Source: JBMDXB01 sp048594885
GTDB taxonomy: Bacteria; Acidobacteriota; Vicinamibacteria; Vicinamibacterales; 2-12-FULL-66-21
Length of the DNA: 64,000 bases
Assembly: GCA_048594885.1 (NCBI GenBank)
Contig: JBMDXB010000063.1
Coordinates: 1-64,000, forward strand
Direction: 5' to 3'
Each line of letters begins with the position of its first letter. Within the stretch, counting starts at the first letter, position 1. The position numbers and the translations under genes are program-made. This document shows, piece by piece, positions 1-8,100 of the stretch. Below the pieces are notes generated by a model. That model saw only the letters and a list, made by a program, of their open reading frames with translations. It was not told where the DNA came from and did not search any database.

Positions 1-495
1 CCCTTGTTCGCGCAGGTGCCGCAGGTCGCCGGACCGTGGATCAGCCGGGCTCCCATCGTGGTCTCGGAGATCACGACTGGAGACCACTCGGAATGCACCA
101 ACGGTCGCGAGCGTCCGGGATTCGGAGCCGCGCAAGGTGTATTCGCGATCGCGGTCGTGAACGAGCTCGCGCTCCGGTCCACGAGGCAGATGAACGTGGC
201 ATGTGAATGCATCCGGGACGTCGCGATCGCGTTCTCGATCGTCGCGATCGCGCTCGGCCCAACGGGGATCATGATCGCGATCCCGGGGATGCCCGTCTGA
301 CCCTTGCCGGTCGTTTCCAGGACCGCGTCCGACCGACCGTGCATCATCGTTATCGCGGTCGCGCGTGCGCGCCCCAGGCTGGCTCCAGTCGTCATCACGA
401 TCGCGATCGCTGGAGCCGCTACGGCTTCCACGACTCGGTGTGTGGGAGTGCCGCTCGTCGTCTCTCGAATCGAAGTCTCGGTGATCGAAATCCAT
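1..495 (-). CDS. Arg/Asp-rich winged-helix-like protein of an integrated element (C-terminus off the left edge)
   Basis: The minus strand is open from an ATG at 495 to the window edge, giving 165 codons with no stop. Residues 1-100 are a low-complexity Arg/Asp/Ser/Gly segment encoded by repeated CGC-GAT codons, which explains the many GCGATCGC palindromes here. Residues 101-165 are ordinary sequence with motifs such as FTCHVHLPRGPERE, YTLRGSESRTLATVGAFRV and SGDLRHLREQG. The second part resembles, from memory, a protein recurrent near attachment sites of integrative elements, where LRHLREQG leads into a winged-helix DNA-binding domain. The gene reads away from a tRNA-derived attachment site at 665-713, as expected for the terminal gene of an island extending left. 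Exact role in the element is unknown. Plus-strand reading frames here are shadows. Confidence 0.6.
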   Translation of the reverse strand, partial: MDFDHRDFDSRDDERHSHTPSRGSRSGSSDRDRDDDWSQPGARTRDRDNDDARSVGRGPGNDRQGSDGHPRDRDHDPRWAERDRDDRERDRDVPDAFTCHVHLPRGPERELVHDRDREYTLRGSESRTLATVGAFRVVSSRDLRDHDGSPADPRSGDLRHLREQG

Positions 496-621
496 AACCG
501 TGCTAGCGTGACCGCGCGACGATCACGACACTCGTCGCTACGTCATGGACAATCCATGGACAATCGGTGGTGGATGGGGTGGGTCCGAGTTGCCTCGGGT
601 GTGCGAGATCCCTAATAAAAT

Positions 622-649
622 CGGGGGCAGCGGTTTCCCGCTGCCCCCG
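622..649. terminator. 12-bp perfect GC hairpin next to the attachment site
   Basis: CGGGGGCAGCGG and its exact reverse complement are separated by the loop TTTC. An A-rich stretch (AATAAAAT) lies on the left, so read on the minus strand the stem is followed by ATTTTATTA, as in an intrinsic terminator. No gene is seen directly upstream on that strand, so it may instead be a structural element at the end of the integrated island. Confidence 0.4.
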
Positions 650-664
650 GTTGCCCCATACCCA

Positions 665-713
665 CGGCCTTCTAAGCCGAGGGTCGCAGGTTCGAGTCCT
701 GCCGGGCGCGCCA
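665..713 (+). other. attachment site: 3' half of tRNA-Arg (anticodon TCT)
   Basis: The sequence holds the anticodon stem-loop (CGGC-CTTCTAA-GCCG, anticodon TCT), a variable region, a full T arm (GCAGGTTCGAGTCCTGC) and an acceptor 3' strand ending in GCGCGCCA. The acceptor 5' strand and D arm are missing; a GC hairpin lies there instead, so this is not a functional tRNA. A displaced 3' half of a tRNA is the usual scar left where a tyrosine-recombinase element integrates into a tRNA gene. The intact tRNA, or the other att site, should lie to the left beyond the window. Confidence 0.8.
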
Positions 714-733
714 GTTTTCGCCGACTGACACAG

Positions 734-957
734 TTCCCGGAGTACGAGAGCGCGGTGGCTCCGGCGCCCGACCCGGATGGCTGGTTTCACGCGCGGATCG
801 TTGTCGCGGCGCCGAAGGTCTCCGTGTTCGTCGACGGCGCCGCCGAGCCGTGCCTCGTGGTCACTCAGCTGAGCGGCCGGAAGCGCGGGTGGGTCGCGCT
901 GTGGACGTCAGCGGCGGCGATTTCGCACACCTCACAATCTCACATCGCCGCCGATGA
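734..957 (+). pseudogene. remnant of a LamG/DUF1080-like (concanavalin-fold) protein, C-terminal part
   Basis: The translation from 734 contains FPEYESAVAPAPDPDGWFH, then KVSVFVDGAAEPCLVV and RGWVALW, which match the last strands of DUF1080/LamG-type beta-sandwich proteins. The usual ending (FAHLTIS) is found only after a shift to another frame at about 897-912, and a stop follows at 955-957. The N-terminal two thirds are absent because the fragment begins just after the attachment site. The stop overlaps the ATG of the next fragment (ATGA), suggesting that the two were once translationally coupled genes. Confidence 0.65.
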
Positions 958-1160
958 TCGAGGACATCGGCTTTGCCGGCCGCCGGCTCGGCGCAGCGCG
1001 GCGCTTCACGGCCGTCGCCGTCACCACGCTCGCCATCGGCAACGCAGCGACCTCCTCGACGTTCACGGTCGGGAAGGGCCTGCTCCTCGATCCGCTCCCC
1101 TATCGCGATCCCGACCGGCTGGCGCAGGTCTGGTCGAAGGACATGGATGCGCTGCGCTGA
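954..1160 (+). pseudogene. N-terminal fragment of an ADOP-type ABC transporter permease
   Basis: The 68 residues start with MIEDIGFAGRRLGAARRFTA and continue through LAIGNAATSSTFTV and LLLDPLPYRDPDRL. This is the conserved beginning of acidobacterial MacB/FtsX-like permeases: first transmembrane helix plus the PLPYRDPDRL motif. A complete relative of about 870 residues is present in this window at 46861-49467 on the minus strand. The reading frame stops at 1158-1160, so more than 90 percent of the gene is gone. Confidence 0.75.
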
Positions 1161-1283
1161 TTGGATGGCTGTTCGTCCTGCCGGATTACCGTCAACGAAA
1201 GCGCCCGAGCAGCCGAACAGTCGTCGGAGGTCAAGGAACTACGGGCCGGTCCCGAAAGGCAGGGATTTTGCCGACCCCGGCAC

Positions 1284-2402
1284 ATGCGCCGCCACTTTCG
1301 TCGGAGAACCGGAGACGGGACCCTCGCGGTTCTCTGGTCCACGAACCGGACAATTTGCACCTGGGCGATCGGCGTTGCGGCGCTGGCATTGACAGCGGCA
1401 GGCTCCGTCGGCTGCGCGAGATCGGAGCCGACGATCGTACGCCTGTCATTCGACCGGTCCGATTCAGGCGACAACGCGGATGAGCGAACGCTACGGAGCA
1501 TCCGCAGGGTCGGGGACCTTTACACAATCAACTACCAGGGCGATTACGAGGTGCGCCTGCGGTGGATGCGGGACTACTTCCTGCAGCACGCAGGCAGGCG
1601 CTTCGGCGGTTCGCTCTGTAGTCTGTTCACGTCGCCGACCCGATCGGGCTCCGTCCTGTACGGCCGGAGCTTCGACTGGAAAGGCTCAGGGCCTGTGCTC
1701 GGCTACTACACGCCGCCGGGGAGACTCGCGTCGTTCGCCTTCAGCCGCCTCGACGAGCTGCACGTCAACGGTCTCGGCGACGGACCCGGCACGCTCTCGG
1801 AAGAGGAGAGGCAGGCTGCGCTCTTCCTTCCCTACTTCGCGACGGACGGCATCAACGAGGCGGGGCTCGCCATCGGCATAGCCGGTGCGCCGCTGCGTCG
1901 CGTCAACGCCGTCGACCAGCAAGAACCGATGTTCGTGCTGTTGTTCATCCGGCGCGCGCTCGACACCTGCCGTACCGTCGAGGAGGTCGCCCGGCTGGCA
2001 GAAACCGTGACGCTCTACGATCGGGCGCTCGACACGATCTCCCACGTGTTCCTCGCCGCCGACTCCGATGGACGATGGCTGGTGATCGATTATCCGGACG
2101 GCGCGTTGCGCCTCACACGCGGGAGTGGCACGCCGCAGGCGCGCACGAACCACTTTCTCGAGGGCGGGCCCTCGAGCGCGGACACGGATACATCGTTTTC
2201 CCGCTACGATGTCCTCCATCGAGGGCTGAACGGAGCGGAGCTCCTGGCATCGGACGAGGCAGCCATGGGTCTGCTCGAGAGGGTTCGTCACGACACGATG
2301 TGGTCGGTCGTGTACGACCTGCGCGCCCACCGCGGCCTGCTCGCAGTGCGCGAGAACTACCGGACGCAGTACCGCTTCGCCTTCCCGAGCGGGAAGCCAT
2401 GA
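1284..2402 (+). CDS. linear amide C-N hydrolase (choloylglycine hydrolase-like, Ntn fold), putative lipoprotein
   Basis: About 372 residues. The chosen ATG at 1284 puts a hydrophobic segment (WAIGVAALALTAAG) and a lipobox-like SVGC near the N-terminus, suggesting a lipid-anchored envelope protein; the frame remains open upstream to 1161, but that part has no sensible sequence. The core GGSLCSLFTSP...GSVLYGRSFDW is the signature of choloylglycine hydrolase/penicillin V acylase relatives, in which the Cys acts as the N-terminal nucleophile. NEAGLAIGIAGAP is the matching later strand. Because the Cys is internal, it would need processing or activity without N-terminal exposure. The substrate (acyl amide, lactone or antibiotic side chain) cannot be deduced. 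Both flanks are gene debris, so this is the only intact gene between 714 and 2912. Confidence 0.75.
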   Translation: MRRHFRRRTGDGTLAVLWSTNRTICTWAIGVAALALTAAGSVGCARSEPTIVRLSFDRSDSGDNADERTLRSIRRVGDLYTINYQGDYEVRLRWMRDYFLQHAGRRFGGSLCSLFTSPTRSGSVLYGRSFDWKGSGPVLGYYTPPGRLASFAFSRLDELHVNGLGDGPGTLSEEERQAALFLPYFATDGINEAGLAIGIAGAPLRRVNAVDQQEPMFVLLFIRRALDTCRTVEEVARLAETVTLYDRALDTISHVFLAADSDGRWLVIDYPDGALRLTRGSGTPQARTNHFLEGGPSSADTDTSFSRYDVLHRGLNGAELLASDEAAMGLLERVRHDTMWSVVYDLRAHRGLLAVRENYRTQYRFAFPSGKP

Positions 2403-2471
2403 ATCGTGACACGATCCTCCAGGTTTCGGATCGTATCGGGTGACCGGCCTTCGACCTTCGATAGGATCACT

Positions 2472-2649
2472 ATCGTAGCCAAACGACTTGCCATTCTCGG
2501 GGGGGGGCGGACCCGTTCCCGGCATCAACAGCGTCATCAGCGCCGCGACGATCCGGAGCCGGCTGAAAGGCGTCGAGGTCGTCGGCATCCGCGACGGCTT
2601 CGAGTGGATCATGCAGGGGAACATCGATCGGGTGCAGCCCCTCGAGTGA
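2472..2649 (+). pseudogene. N-terminal fragment of PPi-dependent phosphofructokinase, frameshifted
   Basis: The frame from 2472 reads VAKRLAILGGG, and after a run of nine G it continues in another frame as PVPGINSVISAATI...VVGIRDGFEWIMQG, followed by a stop. GGGPxPGINxVISAA and VVGxxDGFxxLMQG are the opening motifs of the Pfp/6-phosphofructokinase family, whose members have about 400 residues. Only about 60 residues remain, and they are split by a shift in the poly-G tract at 2499-2507. This is clearly non-functional. Confidence 0.75.
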
Positions 2650-2912
2650 GCTTCTTCACCAATCGTCCCACTTCCGGGACGTTCAGGAATTCACCGGGCC
2701 GCGACACGTTCACCGACTGGCACTGCTTGCGATCGAAGTGCCCGGGCGCCGTGTTCCCCGTCACGATGAATTCCGCGTCTGTGGCAAGCGCGGACTCGAG
2801 AAAACGGTTGTCGGGTGCGTGCCGAATCTCGGAATATGACTTGACCCGAAGGGCTTGCGCGCACGCGGCGTCGATGTCACAGCGGCAACGTCGCGCGATT
2901 CGTCCTCTTGCG
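2650..2912 (-). pseudogene. remnant of a PIN-domain (VapC-like) toxin
   Basis: Read on the minus strand, the sequence gives HAPDNRFLESALATDAEFIVTGN followed by PGEFLNVPEVGRLV, without a proper start. This matches the second half of PIN-domain nucleases, where D in the PDDxxFLE motif and the TGN/TGD turn form part of the metal site. The first half with the catalytic DTNV motif is not recognisable. The frame runs on into the adjacent phosphofructokinase fragment to 2609, showing that the 3' end is also a junction. Confidence 0.55.
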
Positions 2913-2920
2913 TGATTTAT

Positions 2921-2945
2921 CGATAAACGATATTATCGTTTATCG
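2921..2945. promoter_or_regulatory. perfect 25-bp palindrome, likely operator of the DUF2975/XRE operon
   Basis: CGATAAACGATA, one T, then TATCGTTTATCG: a 12-bp perfect inverted repeat 24 bp upstream of the ATG at 2970. Its AT content stands out from the surroundings. The downstream small XRE repressor-like protein is the natural candidate to bind it, giving autoregulation; the binding is inference. Confidence 0.65.
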
Positions 2946-2969
2946 GCAAACCGCAAGGGAGAGCCCGTC

Positions 2970-3605
2970 ATGCAGCCCTATCGTCCCAACCGCGTTGTAG
3001 GAGTGCTGAGCGCCCTCGTCTCATTCGCGTACTTCGGGCTCATGGCCCTGGGGGTCGTTGCGACGATCGGATTGCCGGCCGTGAAAGTGTTGGCTGGCGA
3101 CGACCCGAATTGGACGTTCGGCCTGACCGTCCCTGTCGCCTCGCTCGAGTCGGACGCCACTGTCCTCACGCGCTGGGGCGACGCCCGGCTCGAGGTGGAG
3201 GATATGCGCGGCTCCCTCAAACTGCCGGTTTCGATGCTGCCGTGGTGGCTCTTCGCCGTGCTGTGGACGTACACGGCAACGGCCATCGCGCTCGCGCTGC
3301 TCTTCCTGCATCACCTGCGTCGCCTCTTCCAGCGCGTGCGGGGCGGTGCGCCGTTCGATGCGGCGAATGCGCTGCGGCTGCGCTGGCTGGGGCTGTTTGC
3401 CATCGCCCTGGCGCTGCTCAACGGCGTGGCGGAGTTCGTCACATCGCTGGCGGTTCGGGACGGCCTGATCAGCGACCGCCTGAAAGTGCCATACGGGGTT
3501 TCCGTGGATCCGTCGCTCGTCCTGTTCGGTCTGGTGCTGCTGATGCTGGCCGAGGTCTTCCGCCGCGGCGCCGACCTCGAAGAAGACCAGTCGCTGACCG
3601 TCTAG
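2970..3605 (+). CDS. DUF2975 family membrane protein
   Basis: 211 residues with four predicted membrane segments: about residues 10-35, 92-115, 134-160 and 178-200. The loop between helices 1 and 2 carries the extracytoplasmic part. The arrangement, length and the HLRRLFQRVRGGAPFDAANALRLRWLG segment between helices 2 and 3 fit the DUF2975 family, whose members are usually encoded directly before a small XRE regulator, as here (3 bp gap to 3609). A ribosome-binding site AAGGGAG precedes the ATG. Function is not established; the conserved pairing suggests a membrane sensor/regulator unit. Confidence 0.8.
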   Translation: MQPYRPNRVVGVLSALVSFAYFGLMALGVVATIGLPAVKVLAGDDPNWTFGLTVPVASLESDATVLTRWGDARLEVEDMRGSLKLPVSMLPWWLFAVLWTYTATAIALALLFLHHLRRLFQRVRGGAPFDAANALRLRWLGLFAIALALLNGVAEFVTSLAVRDGLISDRLKVPYGVSVDPSLVLFGLVLLMLAEVFRRGADLEEDQSLTV

Positions 3606-3608
3606 CGC

Positions 3609-3857
3609 ATGGCGATCCACGTGACGCTCGATCGCATGCTCGAGGAGCGGGGAATGACGCTCACCGAACTGAGCGACCGGCTGGGAATCACCCTCGCGAA
3701 TCTCTCGATCCTGAAGACGAACAAGGCCAGAGCGATTCGCTTCTCGACGCTCGAGGCGTTGTGCCGCGAGCTCGACTGTCAACCCGGCGATATCCTTGCC
3801 TACGACAATCCGAAGCGAACGGCTCGCGCGCGTACCGCGAAGACCCTACCTACATAG
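3609..3857 (+). CDS. small XRE/Cro-CI family transcriptional regulator
   Basis: 82 residues consisting almost entirely of one helix-turn-helix domain: DRMLEERGMTLTELSDRLGI then LANLSILKTNKARAIRFSTLEALCRELDCQPGDIL, the YozG/YoaS-type signature. A short basic tail follows. It starts 3 bp after the DUF2975 gene and is almost certainly cotranscribed with it. The upstream 25-bp palindrome is a good candidate operator. Its stop codon lies inside a second, smaller inverted repeat at 3845-3862. Confidence 0.85.
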   Translation: MAIHVTLDRMLEERGMTLTELSDRLGITLANLSILKTNKARAIRFSTLEALCRELDCQPGDILAYDNPKRTARARTAKTLPT

Positions 3858-3862
3858 GTAGG
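3845..3862. promoter_or_regulatory. inverted repeat CCTACCTA-CA-TAGGTAGG
   Basis: An 8-bp perfect inverted repeat with a 2-bp spacer covers the stop codon of the XRE gene and lies 55 bp upstream of the haloperoxidase ATG. It could be an operator for the downstream gene or a small attenuating hairpin; there is no T-tract, so an intrinsic terminator is unlikely. Confidence 0.35.
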
Positions 3863-3916
3863 TTGCCGCCGCACCGCCTTCAAGCTATAACACGCCGCTC
3901 CCTCCCCGGAGGCGTC

Positions 3917-5149
3917 ATGAAGCGCATCGCTGCCGCTCTGCTCATCACGTTCAGCCTGGTCGCTCCGTCGTCGGCGAGCGCCGACGCGGTGCTCGACTGG
4001 AACGCGATCGCCGCCGCACTGCCGGGCGCCAATCCTTTCGAGCAGGCGCGGCGGCTGTCCATCGTCCAGCTCGCCGTCTTCGAAGCGGTGAACGCGATCA
4101 TCGGCGAATACGAACCCTACCTGGGCACCGTCGTCGCGGCCGCCGGCGCGTCACCCGATGCGGCGGCCATCCAGGCGGCGTATCGCACGTTGAAGACGCT
4201 CTACCCTGCCGCCACCACGCTCGACGGCCTACTGGCTGCATCCCTCGCTGCCATCCCCGACGGACCGGCAAAGGCCGCCGGGATCGCGACGGGGGAAGCG
4301 GCGGCGGTCGCGGTGCTCGCCTCACGCGTGGGCGACGGAACGGAAACGCCCGCGGTATACGTACCGACGTCGACGGATCCCGGACAATGGCAGCTCACGA
4401 CGGGATGCACCGCGGGGGCCTTCTTCCACTGGCAGGCCGTCACGCCGTTCGGCCTGCCGAACGTGAGCGATTTCATCGCGCCGCCGCCGCCGACGTTGGA
4501 CAGCGTCGCATACGCCAAGGATTACGCGGAGGTGCAGCGCGTCGGCAAAGCCGGTGTGAATCCGGATCGGCCGGCGGACCGGGCCGACGTCGCGCGCTTC
4601 TACGGGGCTACCTCGCCGGGATACCTCTGGAGCCTGGCCGCGCGGCAGGTCGCGACGGCGCAGCAGCGATCGCTCTCGCACAACGCGCGGACGCTGGCGG
4701 TCATGGCAATGTCGCTCAACGACGCGCTGATCGTCTCGTTCGCCTCGAAGTACACCTACACGACGTGGCGTCCGGAAACGGCGATTCGACAGGGCGACTA
4801 TGACGGCAACGATCGGACGGCTGGCGATCCGCTGTTCGCCTCATATGTCAATACACCGTGCTTCCCAAGTTACCCGTCCAATCACGCGAGCGGCAGCAAT
4901 GGCGGCGCCGAGGCGCTGCGGCGCGCCTACGGCGAAGGGGAACACGTCATCACGATGGCGAACCCGATGGTGCCGTCCATTGCCGGCATCACGCTGCACT
5001 ACGAGACGTTCAACGCGATGTGTGCCGATATCGACGACGCGCGCGTCTACGGCGGGATCCACTTCCGGGTCGATCAGGATGCGGGCAACCGTCTCGGCAG
5101 AGGCGTCGCGACATACATCGACAAAAACCTGCTCCGGCGGGTTCATTAG
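3917..5149 (+). CDS. secreted vanadium-dependent haloperoxidase-like protein (PAP2 superfamily)
   Basis: 410 residues from an ATG with GGAGG four bases upstream. Residues 1-22 form a signal peptide (AAALLITFSLVAPSSASA). The C-terminal half has the three vanadate/phosphate-binding motifs of the superfamily in order: TTWRPETAIR, PCFPSYPSNHASG (the PSGHA motif, with Asn for Gly) and YGGIHFRVDQDAG. Such proteins bind vanadate and oxidise halides with peroxide, or act as acid phosphatases; which applies here cannot be told. The long N-terminal extension in the same frame upstream is not used. The stop overlaps the stop of the convergent cusA. Confidence 0.85.
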   Translation: MKRIAAALLITFSLVAPSSASADAVLDWNAIAAALPGANPFEQARRLSIVQLAVFEAVNAIIGEYEPYLGTVVAAAGASPDAAAIQAAYRTLKTLYPAATTLDGLLAASLAAIPDGPAKAAGIATGEAAAVAVLASRVGDGTETPAVYVPTSTDPGQWQLTTGCTAGAFFHWQAVTPFGLPNVSDFIAPPPPTLDSVAYAKDYAEVQRVGKAGVNPDRPADRADVARFYGATSPGYLWSLAARQVATAQQRSLSHNARTLAVMAMSLNDALIVSFASKYTYTTWRPETAIRQGDYDGNDRTAGDPLFASYVNTPCFPSYPSNHASGSNGGAEALRRAYGEGEHVITMANPMVPSIAGITLHYETFNAMCADIDDARVYGGIHFRVDQDAGNRLGRGVATYIDKNLLRRVH

Positions 5150-8100
5150 ACGACGTCGAGCGCTTGCTCCTCCACCGGAGCCGCCGCCTCGATCGCCGGC
5201 TTGACCTCGGTGTGCCATTTCCAGGTCTCGTAGATCACGGGATACACGAGCAGTTCGAGGACGAACGAAGTGAACAGGCCGCCGATGATCGGAGCGGCCA
5301 TGCGTTTCATCACGTCCGAGCCCGCGCCGATCGACCACATCACCGGCAGCAACCCGACCAGGTCCGTGGTCACGGTCATGAACTTCGGCCGCAGCCGCTT
5401 GACCGCCCCTTCGAGGACGGCGGCGCGTAGCTCCTGGGCACTGCGCAGCCGCCGCTCCCGTTTCGCACGCTCGTAGGCGAGATCGAGATACAGCAGCATG
5501 AACACGCCGGTCTCGGCGTCGACGCCGACGAGCGCGATGAGGCCGACCCAGACGGCGATGCTCATGTTGTAGCCGAGCAGGTAGACGAACCAGATTGCAC
5601 CGATGGCTGAGAACGGCACGGCCAGCGCGACGATCGCCGTCTTTGCCACCGATCGGGTGTTCGCGTACAGGAGCAGAAGGATCAGGCCGAGCGTCAGCGG
5701 CACGACGACGATCAGCCGGTCGCGCACGCGCTGCATCGCCTCGTACTGACCGCTCCAGAAGATGCCGTAGCCGGCCGGCAGCTTCACCGACGCGGCGACG
5801 ACCTGCCGCGCATGGTCGACGTAGGTCTGGGGATCGCGGCCGGCGATGTCGACGTAGACGTATCCGGTCAGCAGGCCGCCTTCGTCGCGGATCATGGCGG
5901 GACCGGTCGCCGCCGTCACCGTGGCGAGCTCGGCGACCGGGACCTGCCGATCGCCGCCCGCCGGAACGAGAACGCGGTTCAGCGCGCCGATGTCACCGCG
6001 GAAATCGCGCATGTAACGCACGTTGACCGGATAGCGCTCGCGGCCGGCGATCGCCGTCGTGACGTTTTCGCCGCCGATCGCGTTCTGCACCGCCGTCTGC
6101 GCGTCTTCGATGCTGAGCCCGTAACGCGCCAGGGCCTCGCGGTTCCATTGGAAATCGAGGAAGTAGCCGCCCCCCGATCGCTCCGAGAACACGTTGCGCG
6201 TTCCGACGACGCGCGCGAGCGCCGCTTCCACTTCCGTCCCGATCCGCTCGATCTCCGACGTGTCGGAACCGGTGATCTTGATGCCGATCGGCGTCCGGAT
6301 CCCGGTGGTCAGCATGTCGATCCGCCCTTTGATCGGCATGGTCCACGCATTCGACAGCCCGGGCAGCTTCACCGCGGCGTTCAGCTCGTCGACGAGCTGC
6401 GGCGGCGGAATGTGGTCGGGCGTCACGTGCCGGAGCGGCGACTTGAGCCACTCTGGCGCCCAGCCGGAATACCACGTATCCCGGCGCCGCCACTGGGACG
6501 TCGGCTTCAGGATGATGACGGTTTCGATCATCGACAGTGGTGCGGGATCGGTCGCCGTCTCCGCGCGTCCCGCCTTGCCGAAGACGCGCTCGACTTCGGG
6601 AAAGCCTCTGATGATCCGATCGGTGACTTGCAGCACTTTCTGCGCCTCGCCGATCGAGATCCCCGGCAGCGTCGACGGCATGTAGAGGATTGAGCCTTCG
6701 TCGAGCGGCGGCATGAATTCGGACCCGAGCCGCGCCGCGACCGGAATCGTCGCAGCCATAGCCGCCAGCGCGCCGCCGGCGACGACCCATTTCCACCGCA
6801 GCGCCCAGGCGGCCGCGGGAGCGTAGCCCCGCATCAGCACCCGGCTGACGGCATTGTCTTCTTCGCGACGGACGGTGCCGATGAACAGACCGTTGGCCGC
6901 CGCGCGGAGCCATCCCGGCCTGAACGTGAACGGCCGGAGCCGTGTGAACGCGAGCCGCAGCGCCGGATCAAGCGTGATCGCGAGGAACGCCGCAACGACG
7001 ATCGCCAGCGTCTTCGTATACGCCAGCGGCTTGAACATCCGTCCTTCCTGCGCCTCCAGCGTCAGGATCGGCAGGAACGACACCGCGATCACGAGCAGCG
7101 CAAAGAAGCTCGGTCCGCCGACTTCTTTCACGGCATGAAGGATGACATTGCGGTAATCGCCGCGCGTGCCGTCACGCGCCCACTCCTCGAGCTTCTTGTG
7201 CGTCTGTTCGACGACGACGATGCCCGCGTCCACGAGCGCGCTGATCGCGATCGCCAGGCCGCCGAGCGACATGATGTTCGCCGTCAGCCCCATGGCGCGG
7301 AACGGGATGAACGAGATGAGCAGCGCGATCGGAATCGTGATGATCGGGATGAGCGCACTTGGAACGTGGCGGAGAAACAGCAGCACGACAATCGCCACGG
7401 TGATCGTGACCTCGACGATGGTGGAGCGCAGGGTCGCGATCGCGCGGTGTATGAGATCGGAGCGGTCGTAGACAGGCTCGATCCGCACGCCCGGCGGAAG
7501 GCCGGGCGCGAGCTCGGCGAGCCGCGTCTTGACGCGCTCGATAACCTCGAGCGCATGCTCGCCTTGCCGCATCACGACGATGCCGGACACCGCCTCACCG
7601 GTGCCGTCGAGATCGGAGACGCCGCGGCGGAGATCGGGACCGAGCACCACCTGACCGACGTCCCTGATGCGTATCGGCGTGCCCGTGTCGCTGGCGACCA
7701 GGACGATGTCCTCGATGTCCCGCGCCGACCGGGCATATCCGCGGCCGCGCACCATGTACTCCGTTCCGCCGAACTCGATCAGGCGGCCGCCGACCTCGGT
7801 GTTGCCGCCGCGCACCGCCTCGACAACACGGCGGATGGACAGACCGTAGGCCTGCAGCCGGTTGGGATCGACGTTCACCTGGAACTGCTGGCGGAACCCG
7901 CCGATCGGCGCCACCTCGGCGACGCCGGGCACCGACTTGAGGTAGTAGCGGAGATACCAGTCCTGGTAGGAGCGCAGCTCGGCGAGGCTGTGCGCGCCGG
8001 ACGTGTCGACGAGCGCGTACTGGTAGATCCACCCGAGGCCGGTCGCATCCGGACCGAGCTCCGTCTGCACGTCGCCGGGCAGCCGCGACCGCACGCTCGA

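Noticed and set aside
503..790. Minus-strand open frame of 95 codons with the motif RTRTCDPRLRRP
   Set aside because: This peptide is the well-known mistranslation of a tRNA 3' end; the frame crosses the tRNA-Arg fragment and the hairpin.
545..1483. Plus-strand frame of 312 codons
   Set aside because: It strings together the attachment site, the LamG remnant and out-of-frame DNA of the following genes; only 734-957 has family resemblance.
3110..3916. Long in-frame extension upstream of the haloperoxidase
   Set aside because: It overlaps the DUF2975 and XRE genes in another frame; the ATG at 3917 has its own ribosome-binding site and signal peptide.
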